Below are positions 8,470-15,934 of a DNA stretch of 64,000 nucleotides, one piece after another. Source of the DNA: CADEED01 sp036677145 (lineage in GTDB: Bacteria; Pseudomonadota; Gammaproteobacteria; Steroidobacterales; Steroidobacteraceae); contig JAKFFF010000011.1 of assembly GCA_036677145.1 (NCBI GenBank), positions 124,001-188,000 of the forward strand. Direction: 5' to 3'. Below the pieces are notes generated by a model, which saw nothing but the letters and a program-made list of their open reading frames with translations, was not told the origin of the DNA and ran no database searches. The position numbers and the translations under genes are program-made. Each line of letters starts with the position of its first letter. Position 1 is the stretch's first letter.

Positions 8470-8992
8470 GCGGAATTTTCGACCGCGTGACCGCGGCTGC
8501 GAGTGCGAGAACAAACGCGCTCGCGGCCGCGACGCCGATGAGATAGCCCACGCCCGCGGACGCGGCGATTGCGCGTTCGCCATGCGCGAAGCCGTGGAAG
8601 AACGCGAAGAATGAGGCCAGCGCGATGATGCCGGCCGCGAGATATCGCGGCGGCGCTTTCGGCAGCACGATGGCAAGCAGCGCGCAGACGCCGATCGACA
8701 CGATCAGCAGCGGCCGCACCGGCGGCAGCTCGATGCCCGCGAACCCCGCGGCCGCGCCCACGATCAGTAAACCCATCCATGCGCCCAGCAATGCGAACAT
8801 TGCGCGCCCACCGAGCCGTCCCGCGAGGATGCCGACGGCCGCCAGCGCGAGCAGGTGATCGATTCCGCTGAACGGATGCGCCAGGCCCTGTGTGAATCCG
8901 GCGTGTTCCGCGTGGCCGGGATGCGCGTAGGCGAGTGCCGGCAGAAATGCCGCGGCGGTGAGGGCGTATGCGAGCGAGTGTCTGCGTGTCAT
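8447..8992 (-). CDS. HupE/UreJ family membrane protein, candidate nickel permease
   Basis: From the ATG at 8992 this encodes 181 residues. It has a signal-like first helix, a His-rich periplasmic segment (HPGHAEHAG), the family motif HPFSGIDHLLA and a second His motif FFHGFAHGE, with six to seven hydrophobic helices. HupE and UreJ proteins are Ni2+ transporters or diffusion facilitators supporting hydrogenase or urease. It is divergent from ureG with a 126-bp gap, which fits a role in nickel supply to the urease encoded at 26-31 kb. The open frame continues upstream antisense to ureG, but that part is spurious. The 3' end overlaps the GH51 gene. Confidence 0.85.
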   Translation of the reverse strand: MTRRHSLAYALTAAAFLPALAYAHPGHAEHAGFTQGLAHPFSGIDHLLALAAVGILAGRLGGRAMFALLGAWMGLLIVGAAAGFAGIELPPVRPLLIVSIGVCALLAIVLPKAPPRYLAAGIIALASFFAFFHGFAHGERAIAASAGVGYLIGVAAASAFVLALAAAVTRSKIPLTANARR

Positions 8993-9118
8993 GCATCCAG
9001 CGTACCGCAACTCCCATGTTCCGGGGACGGGGGCGATCCCGCTCCGCGTATAAGTCATTTGACGCAGATGTGTCCCGTCACGGGCATCGGAGTGCGGCGC
9101 ACAGTATGATCCGGCGCA

Positions 9119-9736
9119 ATGAATACCAGACCTGATGTATTGCGAGTGGGCGTGGGCGGTCCTGTCGGTTCCGGCAAGACCGCGCTCGTCGATGCGTTGT
9201 GCAAGAGCATGCGCGATGAATTCAATATTGCCGTGGTCACCAACGACATCTATACGAAGGAAGATCAGGAGTTCCTGATCCGCAGCAAGGCGCTCGCGCC
9301 CGAGCGGATCCGTGGCGTCGAAACCGGCGGCTGCCCGCACACAGCGATCCGTGAAGACGCATCGATGAATCTCGCCGCCATCGATCAGCTCATGCACGAT
9401 TTCGAAGGGCTCGACCTGATCATCGTCGAGAGCGGCGGTGACAACCTGGCCGCCACTTTCAGCCCGGAACTCTCGGACCTGACGATCTATGTGATCGACG
9501 TGGCCGCGGGCGACAAGATTCCGCGCAAGGGCGGGCCCGGGATCATGAAAAGCGATCTGCTGATCATCAACAAGATCGATCTGGCACCCCACGTCGGGGC
9601 GTCACTCGAAGTCATGGATCGCGATGCGCGCCGGATGCGGGGCGAAAGGCCCTTTGTATTCACGAACCTGAAGACTGGACAAGGTCTCGACGAGGTCGTC
9701 CGGTTCATCTCGCAGCAGGGGATGCTCGAGCACTGA
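9119..9736 (+). CDS. ureG: Urease accessory GTPase UreG
   Basis: A 205-residue protein (the family is usually 200-210) that hydrolyses GTP to drive nickel insertion into the urease active site as part of the UreD-UreF-UreG-UreE complex. The P-loop GPVGSGKT is at residues 14-21, the metal-binding Cys72-Pro-His74 motif lies in ETGGCPHTAIRED, and a later guanine-specificity motif reads NKIDLAPHVG. It is separated by about 17 kb from ureDABCEF, where no other ureG occurs, so it must serve that cluster. No Shine-Dalgarno is evident; a TATGAT hexamer at 9105-9110 would place transcription start at or next to the ATG, suggesting a leaderless message. Confidence 0.97.
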   Translation: MNTRPDVLRVGVGGPVGSGKTALVDALCKSMRDEFNIAVVTNDIYTKEDQEFLIRSKALAPERIRGVETGGCPHTAIREDASMNLAAIDQLMHDFEGLDLIIVESGGDNLAATFSPELSDLTIYVIDVAAGDKIPRKGGPGIMKSDLLIINKIDLAPHVGASLEVMDRDARRMRGERPFVFTNLKTGQGLDEVVRFISQQGMLEH

Positions 9737-9796
9737 TCCGCGGGCGCCGCGGATGCGGCGCTTGTTGACCCCGGTAGTTGGGCGCAAGATGACCTC

Positions 9797-11854
9797 ATGG
9801 GTAATGGGGGCGCCCGGGCTTTTGGCATGCAGGCCATCGAATGGCCGCCCTGGCGCAAACTCATCCCTTCCACGCTGCTGCGCAATCTCGTCGGCTTCAG
9901 CGTGTTCCTGCTGGCGTACCTGGCGGCGTTCCACTACTCGCTGGCTTTCAGCACGTCGGCGACCGCGCCATTCTGGTTTCCGGATTCGGTCCTGTTGTGC
10001 GCGCTGCTGTCCACGCGCCGTTCCTGGTGGTGGGCGTTATTGCTCAGCATCATCCCCATCCGGGTTTTCGTCGAGGTGTATCCGGGCCTTCCCCTGTGGT
10101 TCGACGTCTCGATGTTTCTCGCGGACGCGGCCAAGGCGGTGCTCTCCGCGTGGTTGCTGCAACGGTTTCTCGCCGACCCGATTCGTTTCAATTCGCTGCG
10201 CGACGTCGGGGTCTATTTCTTTTTCGTCGTGATGCTGTTGCCGATGCTGAGTGCGCTGGGTGGCGCCGCCGCGCTCCGCGGCATCGGCTACGAATACGGG
10301 CCGACCTTCGAGAGCTGGTTCCTCGGCGACGCGATGGCCAGCGTCATCGTCACGCCGGTGTTTTTTTACTGGGTGCTGCGGCCACCGAATCCGCGCACGT
10401 TCAGCGTGCCGCGCGTGCTCGAAGCCGTGGTGCTCACGGTCGGGCTGTTGCTGAGTCTGCAATGGGCATTCGAGCCGGCGATGAACACGCGCGAATTCAC
10501 GGAAGCGCGCTACTACATGCCGGTGTTGTTCATCGGCTGGGCAGCCATCCGCTTCCGCATGTCCGGGGCAACGGGAGCGGTCGCGTTTCTCACGGTGTTC
10601 GCAATCGGCGCCGCGCTCGAACGTTCGGGTGCGTTCGCCGATCTCTCGGAAAACGAGGCGGCGAGCCAGCTGCAGCATTTCCTGTTGCTGCGCGCCGCGC
10701 CGCTGTATCTCGCGGCGGTGCTGATCGAGCAGGCCGTGAGGGTCGGCAACTCGTTGCGCGAAAGCGAGCAGCGGTACCGCGATGTCGTCGAAAGCCAGTC
10801 GGGATTCGTGTGCCGGATGTTGCGCGATACGACCCTGACTTTCGTGAACACGGCATATTGCCGCTTCCAGCACCAGCCGCGCGAGCAGTTGCTCGGACGC
10901 AAACTGCTGGACCTGCTGCCCGCGAACTCGCAGCACCTGGCGCACGAGGCCATCGAGCGCGCCATCGCGCACACGGAACTCAGCTCATGGGAATGCGAAG
11001 TGGAGCATCTCGATGGCTCGCGCGGCTGGCAGCACTGGGTCTGCCACGCGATCGACGCGGAGGGTGAGGGACCGCGCGAATTGCAGGTGATCGGCCAGGA
11101 CATCACCGACCGCAAACGAGCCGAGGAATCCGGCCGGCGGCTCGCGCATGCGACGCGCTTCGCCGCGGTCGGCGAGTTGACGGCCATGGTCGCGCACGAA
11201 ATCAATCAGCCGCTCACGGCGATTCTCAGCAACGCCGAGGCGGGTGAGCTGCTGCTCAAATCCGCGCAGCCGCCCCTCGAAGACATCCGTGAAATCCTGG
11301 CCGATATCCGCAAGGACGATCTGCGCGCCGACGCGGCCATTCGCGGAATTCGCGCACTGTTGCAGCGGCGCGAGTTCCAGCCGGGTCCGGTGAATGTCAA
11401 TGACATGGTGGCGCACGTGCTCAGACTCATTGCCGGAGATGCGCTTTACCGGCGCGTCAAGGTGCGACGCGATCTGGCGGCGGACCTGCCGATCGTGATC
11501 GGCGATGCCGTGCACATCGAGCAGGTGCTCGTCATCCTGATCGTCAACGGCATGGACGCGATGAAGGACACGCCGGAGCCGGCGCGCGAAATCACGGTCA
11601 GCACGCGCCGCGCGGACGCGGCGCACGTTGAAGTCGCGGTGCGCGATCGGGGCCACGGTATTGCGGAAAAGGACATGCCGCAGCTCTTCGATTCCTTCTT
11701 CACGACCAAGGCTGACGGCATGGGACTGGGCCTGTCGATCGCGCGCTCGATGATCGCCGTGCATGGCGGTCGGATCTGGGCGGAAAACGCACCCGATGGC
11801 GGCGCGGTGTTCCGCTTCACCTTGTCCGAGGAACGCGCGCCGCCCAATGCATGA
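9797..11854 (+). CDS. MASE1-PAS sensor histidine kinase
   Basis: A 685-residue membrane sensor kinase. Residues about 20-310 hold roughly eight hydrophobic helices of the MASE1 type (FWFPDSVLLCALLSTRRSWWW is typical). A PAS domain follows (about 325-445: ESEQRYRDVVESQSGFVCR). The dimerisation helix has the NtrB/FixL-like H-box with His467 in AHEINQPLTAI. The ATPase domain has the N-box VNGMDAM, DRGHGI and GMGLGLSIAR. No receiver is fused and no response regulator is adjacent. It follows ureG by 60 bp and shares ATGA with the next frame, so it may be co-transcribed with either. The MASE1 ligand is unknown; nitrogen or nickel sensing is only suggested by location. Confidence 0.9.
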   Translation: MGNGGARAFGMQAIEWPPWRKLIPSTLLRNLVGFSVFLLAYLAAFHYSLAFSTSATAPFWFPDSVLLCALLSTRRSWWWALLLSIIPIRVFVEVYPGLPLWFDVSMFLADAAKAVLSAWLLQRFLADPIRFNSLRDVGVYFFFVVMLLPMLSALGGAAALRGIGYEYGPTFESWFLGDAMASVIVTPVFFYWVLRPPNPRTFSVPRVLEAVVLTVGLLLSLQWAFEPAMNTREFTEARYYMPVLFIGWAAIRFRMSGATGAVAFLTVFAIGAALERSGAFADLSENEAASQLQHFLLLRAAPLYLAAVLIEQAVRVGNSLRESEQRYRDVVESQSGFVCRMLRDTTLTFVNTAYCRFQHQPREQLLGRKLLDLLPANSQHLAHEAIERAIAHTELSSWECEVEHLDGSRGWQHWVCHAIDAEGEGPRELQVIGQDITDRKRAEESGRRLAHATRFAAVGELTAMVAHEINQPLTAILSNAEAGELLLKSAQPPLEDIREILADIRKDDLRADAAIRGIRALLQRREFQPGPVNVNDMVAHVLRLIAGDALYRRVKVRRDLAADLPIVIGDAVHIEQVLVILIVNGMDAMKDTPEPAREITVSTRRADAAHVEVAVRDRGHGIAEKDMPQLFDSFFTTKADGMGLGLSIARSMIAVHGGRIWAENAPDGGAVFRFTLSEERAPPNA

Positions 11855-11904
11855 ATCGAGCGGCGCGGCGGCGCGACTCGCATTCAAGGGCTACCATTGC
11901 CGGG

Positions 11905-12933
11905 ATGCCCGTCATGCGCAAACTCATCTGCTTCATCGGATCGCTCGTGCTGGTCGCGGCGGCGTTTGCCCAGCAGGCGCCGGACACCGAACCGATGGAG
12001 GAAGTCGTCGTTACCGGCGAGTTTCCGGGGCCCGGCATGTGGAAGGTGACCCGGGCCGACGATCCGGCCGCACACGCGTTGTGGATCGTTGGAGATCCTC
12101 CGCCGCTGCCCAAACGCATGCGCTGGAAATCGCGCGAAGTCGAAGCGGTGGTCGTGAGTGCGCAGGAAATCCTGCTCGACTCGACAGTGACCATGGAACC
12201 GGACGAGAAGATCGGCTTTTTCCGCGGCATGACGCTCGTGCCCGCGATGCTCAGGGCGCGCAAGAATCCCGAAGAAGCGACTCTCGAAGAACTGCTGCCG
12301 CCGGACCTGTACGCGCGCTGGCGCGTGCAAAAGGCGCGCTTCCTCGGGCGCGAGAAAGGCGTCGAAGAATGGCGGCCCTTGTTTGCCGCCGACAAGTTGC
12401 GGCGCGCGGCGATCGATGATCTGGACTTGCGCGAGAGCGGGATGGTCTGGGACGCGGTGAGCAAGATCGCGAAGCAGCACAAGAAAAAGATCACCTCGCC
12501 GAATTACAAGTTCACTTTCAAACGCAGCGAAGTGCGCGAAAAGCTCAAGGAGTTCTCGCGCGAATCGCTGGCCGACGTGGAGTGTTTCTCCACCATGCTC
12601 GACTACACCGAAGCCTTGTCGCGCACCGAGACGGAGTCGGCCCGCGCGCAGGCGTGGTCCACGGGCAACATCGCCGCGCTCGAGGCATTGCCGCAACTGC
12701 CGAATCCAGGCCTGCCGTGCGCGATGGCGGTGCTGAACTCGCAGGTGGCCCATGACGTGTTTCCGGCGGACATCCGCGAGCGATTGCGCGTCCTGTGGCT
12801 CGAGGCGGCGGCGCGGAGCCTGGCGGCGAATCAAACTACTTTCGCGATCGTGCCGCTGCGCAAGTTGCTCGGTGACGACGGTTATCTTTCGGCGTTGCGG
12901 GCCAAGGGCTTCCTCGTGCAGGCGCCGCGCTAG
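11905..12933 (+). CDS. TraB/GumN family exported protein
   Basis: From the ATG at 11905 this gives 342 residues with a Sec signal peptide (RKLICFIGSLVLVAAAFAQ). The mature chain ends with the pattern ANQTTFAIVPLRKLLGDDGYLSALRAKGF, which matches the characteristic C-terminal block of bacterial TraB/GumN proteins, a group distantly related to metallopeptidases whose function is poorly known. An upstream in-frame ATG at 11851 overlaps the kinase stop (ATGA) and would add 18 Arg-rich residues; the shorter start gives a cleaner signal peptide. The cytoplasmic-looking KKKITSPNYKF stretch is not diagnostic. Confidence 0.7.
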   Translation: MPVMRKLICFIGSLVLVAAAFAQQAPDTEPMEEVVVTGEFPGPGMWKVTRADDPAAHALWIVGDPPPLPKRMRWKSREVEAVVVSAQEILLDSTVTMEPDEKIGFFRGMTLVPAMLRARKNPEEATLEELLPPDLYARWRVQKARFLGREKGVEEWRPLFAADKLRRAAIDDLDLRESGMVWDAVSKIAKQHKKKITSPNYKFTFKRSEVREKLKEFSRESLADVECFSTMLDYTEALSRTETESARAQAWSTGNIAALEALPQLPNPGLPCAMAVLNSQVAHDVFPADIRERLRVLWLEAAARSLAANQTTFAIVPLRKLLGDDGYLSALRAKGFLVQAPR

Positions 12934-12964
12934 CGGCGTACGATCCCTGCCGTATGGGGCGCGT

Positions 12965-14122
12965 ATGAACAAGATCGCCATTGATGCAGCGCACGAACTA
13001 CTGCCGCTGATTTCCCGTCTGCGGGACACAACCGAGAGCGAGCGGCGCCTGGCGCGGCCCATTGTCGACGCATTGATCGCCACGCGCCTGTGCCGCGCCG
13101 CGATTCCAGAGGATCTCGGGGGACTGGCGCTCCCAACAATCGATTCGTTGACGATTTATGAAGCGCTGGCGCGTGCGGAGGCGTCGGTCGCGTGGATCGT
13201 GTGGAACAACGCGTTGCCGTCGTTCTTCGGACGATTTCTCGCGCCGGCCGCGCGCGCCGAAATCTTCGGCGAGCCACGCTGGCTGTACGCGGGCTCCACG
13301 CGCCCCAGCGGCCGCGCCGGGATCGAAGCGGATGGTTACCGCGTGTCGGGCCGCTGGGCGCTCGTGTCTGGGTGCGAGCTCGCGGAGTGGATCGCGGTGC
13401 GCTGCATGATCGAGGAAAATGGCGCGCCGCGCATGTTGATGCCCGGCGTACCCGAGTTGCGGATGGTCTATCTACGCCGCGGAGAGTTCGAGATCCTCGA
13501 TACCTGGCACACCGGTGGTCTGCGCGGCAGCGGCAGTCATGACATCGTCGTGAACGCGAAGGTCGTGCCGCGGCGCTTCACCTGTTCGCCGCTCGATGGC
13601 AGCTCGCTCGATGGAACGCTGGGACGACTGCCGATCGTGTGCACCATGTCGGCCGGCTACGCGGCCCTGTTGCTCGGTCTCGGCGCCGCGGCGGTCGATG
13701 CGCTCATCGCGCTGTCGAAAAACAAGCCGGCCATCGATCCCGGTCCGTCGCTCAACGAACGGCCGGTCGTGCTCGCCGCCATCGCCGAACACCAGGCGCG
13801 TCTCGATTCCGCGCGCGACTATCTGCATCGCTGCGTTGCGTACCAGTGGTCGCTCGTGGACGGTGGCGGCGCGGCGACTCTCGATTCCATCGCCGACATT
13901 TTCGGAGCCGCGCATCATGCGATGGCCCAAGTGCGCGCGGCGGTGAGTGCGATGTATGCGGCGGCCGGCGCCAGCTCGCTGTATACGAGCTCACCGCTCG
14001 AGCGCATTCATCGCGATCTGCATGCGATGAACGCGCACGTGATCGCGCAACCGATGTGGCTGGAGGATGTGGGCCGCGTGCGGCTCGGAATCAAGCCGCT
14101 CAATCCACTGTTCCTGATCTGA
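12965..14122 (+). CDS. Acyl-CoA dehydrogenase-fold flavoprotein, possible flavin-dependent hydroxylase
   Basis: This 385-residue protein has the three-part acyl-CoA dehydrogenase fold: an N-terminal helical domain (RAAIPEDLGGLALPTID), a beta domain (SGRWALVSGCELAEWIAV, DTWHTGGLRGSGSHDIVV) and a C-terminal four-helix domain. The WHTGGLRGSGSHDI pattern and the absence of an obvious catalytic Glu resemble HsaA/DszC-type flavin-dependent monooxygenases more than true dehydrogenases. The ATG at 12965 gives the expected length although the frame is open upstream. It sits 31 bp after the TraB-like gene, and its stop directly abuts that of the convergent lipoprotein gene. The substrate is unknown. 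Confidence 0.75.
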   Translation: MNKIAIDAAHELLPLISRLRDTTESERRLARPIVDALIATRLCRAAIPEDLGGLALPTIDSLTIYEALARAEASVAWIVWNNALPSFFGRFLAPAARAEIFGEPRWLYAGSTRPSGRAGIEADGYRVSGRWALVSGCELAEWIAVRCMIEENGAPRMLMPGVPELRMVYLRRGEFEILDTWHTGGLRGSGSHDIVVNAKVVPRRFTCSPLDGSSLDGTLGRLPIVCTMSAGYAALLLGLGAAAVDALIALSKNKPAIDPGPSLNERPVVLAAIAEHQARLDSARDYLHRCVAYQWSLVDGGGAATLDSIADIFGAAHHAMAQVRAAVSAMYAAAGASSLYTSSPLERIHRDLHAMNAHVIAQPMWLEDVGRVRLGIKPLNPLFLI

Positions 14123-14896
14123 CTACTCGGTTTTTTCGGCCTGGCCGCTGGGCTTGAGCTCGCCCGCGGCATCGGGTACCGAGCGGTGTGGGCGTGTCGC
14201 CTTGGCAACGGCCAGTGCTTCGGCCAGCAGCCGCGACCATCGGCCGAAGCTCATGCGCATCTCGTGGATGTTCGTTACCTTGTTCGCGGAGCGTACCTTC
14301 GCGCCGGGGTACAACCCGTTGCCGTAATTGTTCGCGACACTCAAGTCGCCGACGCTGTACAACTCGTTGCCATCGAACATGGCCACGCGCCCGATCAGGG
14401 TGCCGGTCTGCGCATCGCGCAGGTCGCCGATGATTTCCATTTTCACGGGGCCGGGCGTGTAGGTTTTCAACCCGGAGATCTCGCTGCCGGCCTCGGGCGC
14501 GGGAATGTCCAGGTCCACGATCCTGGGCACCACGATGATCACGTCGGAGTCCGGCGCATCGGCGAGCGCCCATTTGTCCTCGCCGATCATTCCCCGCAAG
14601 AATTCCTCGCGAAACACCGCCGACGTGTCCTGCTCGATACGCTTTGCTTCAGCGTCGGTAATCTCGGGATGGCTGCGCCGCCAGCCGCGTTTGAAGGCGA
14701 CGGTCGGCGGTTCGAGGATGAGCCGCTTGTACTGGATGAACGCCGCATCCGGTTTGCGGTAGACGCCGCCGGATGCCCGCGAGGCGACCCGCACCAGGCC
14801 GTCGTCGGTGACTTCTTCCGGTCCGGGCAGCGCTCGGCAGCCCGCGGTCAACGAGCCGAATGCGAATGCCAATACGCCCAGGTGCCAGAGTTTCAT
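14123..14896 (-). CDS. DUF3313 family lipoprotein
   Basis: A 257-residue protein with a lipoprotein signal (GVLAFAFGSLTAGC, lipidated Cys at about residue 20). The body matches what I know of DUF3313 proteins: YKRLILEPPTV near residue 57, a DSDVIIVVPRIVDLDI strand pair and a C-terminal FGRWSRLLAEAL helix. These are predicted envelope lipoproteins without an established role. It is monocistronic, faces the flavoprotein gene with no gap between stops, and lies downstream of the response regulator on the other side. It is probably anchored in the outer membrane. Confidence 0.8.
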   Translation of the reverse strand: MKLWHLGVLAFAFGSLTAGCRALPGPEEVTDDGLVRVASRASGGVYRKPDAAFIQYKRLILEPPTVAFKRGWRRSHPEITDAEAKRIEQDTSAVFREEFLRGMIGEDKWALADAPDSDVIIVVPRIVDLDIPAPEAGSEISGLKTYTPGPVKMEIIGDLRDAQTGTLIGRVAMFDGNELYSVGDLSVANNYGNGLYPGAKVRSANKVTNIHEMRMSFGRWSRLLAEALAVAKATRPHRSVPDAAGELKPSGQAEKTE

Positions 14897-14995
14897 GAAC
14901 CACCCGCATTGACCGAGTGGCCCGATTCTAGCGCGCGCCCGAACAGCCGCGCCAAACGGGGTCGCCGGGACCTCGCACGCGCCCCCGCTGACCCG

Positions 14996-15934
14996 CTATC
15001 TGGACAGGGTCCGTACGGCTCGCGCGGCCGCCGAGGCGCGATTCTCGACGCCGAGCTTCACGAAGATCTGTTCGAGGTGTTTGTTCACCGTGCGCGGGCT
15101 GATGGCGAGGATTTCGCCGATCTCGCGGTTGGCCTTGCCGCGGCTGATCCACAACAGCACCTCGGATTCGCGCGAGGTCAGCGCCAGCGTCTGCTGCAGG
15201 CGTTGCTCGTCGGCCGTCGTGCTGAGTTCGGTGAGGCGGAACAGCAACTCGTCGGGTCCGATCGGCGCGAGCACGGAAATTTCGAGCTTGCGGCCGCCGG
15301 CGTCCACCAGCAGTCGCGCCTGCTGCTGCGCGCCTTCGGAGCGCAACTGCATGAGCTGCGTCATCACGCTCTGCGGCAGGCTTGCGCCGGAGGCATGCGA
15401 GGCGGGGAAAAGCTGCGCGAGCAGCTGCCGCGCCTTCGGCGTACACCACAGCAGCCGGCCGAGACGATCCGTGGCGAGCAGGAATCGCCCGGTGGCGTCG
15501 AGCGCGGCGCGCGAACCGGCCGCGGCGCGCGCGTTGGCCAGGTGCACGCGAATGCGCGCCAGCAATTCGTCGACGACAATCGGCTTGGTCACGTAGTCGA
15601 CGCCGCCGGCGGCCAGGCCTTCGAGCACGCTTTCGGTCTCGGTGAGGCCGGTCATGAATATGACGGGCAGGTGCGCGAGCATCCGCTCGCGTTTCATGCG
15701 CCGGCAGGTTTCGAATCCATTGAGTCCCGGCATCACCGCGTCCATCAGCACGAGATCGGGTGTGATCTGCTCGATCAGTTTCAGCGCGCTTTCGCCGTCG
15801 GTGGCGATGAGCACGGTGAAGCCGGCGTGATCGAGCGTGTCGGTGAGAAAGCCGAGCGTCTCGGGCGTGTCATCCACCACGAGGATGGTGTCGCGACGGA
15901 CATCGTTCGCGCCATGTGAATTGAAGTCAGCCAT
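14996..15934 (-). CDS. Response regulator with LuxR-type DNA-binding domain
   Basis: This 312-residue regulator has an N-terminal receiver (acid pair Asp21/Asp22, phospho-acceptor Asp65 in LVLMDAVMPG, conserved TKP near 117), a middle linker/PAS-like segment (about 140-245) and a C-terminal LuxR/GerE helix-turn-helix (LTSRESEVLLWISRGKANREI). The start overlaps the end of the transporter-kinase fusion gene by 8 bp, so the two form a dedicated two-component pair. It is a strong candidate activator of the divergent porin-urt-ure operon, by position only. The linker containing LLATDRLGRLLWCTPKARQLL looks like a degenerate PAS domain. Confidence 0.92.
   Translation of the reverse strand: MADFNSHGANDVRRDTILVVDDTPETLGFLTDTLDHAGFTVLIATDGESALKLIEQITPDLVLMDAVMPGLNGFETCRRMKRERMLAHLPVIFMTGLTETESVLEGLAAGGVDYVTKPIVVDELLARIRVHLANARAAAGSRAALDATGRFLLATDRLGRLLWCTPKARQLLAQLFPASHASGASLPQSVMTQLMQLRSEGAQQQARLLVDAGGRKLEISVLAPIGPDELLFRLTELSTTADEQRLQQTLALTSRESEVLLWISRGKANREIGEILAISPRTVNKHLEQIFVKLGVENRASAAARAVRTLSR

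Noticed and set aside
8993..9592. Upstream extension of the HupE/UreJ frame, antisense to ureG
   Set aside because: A clean signal-like start exists at 8992, and the extension overlaps a certain gene on the other strand.
14186..15919. 577-codon plus-strand frame across the DUF3313 and response-regulator genes
   Set aside because: It spans two unrelated real genes and a gap, with shadow-type composition and no domain.
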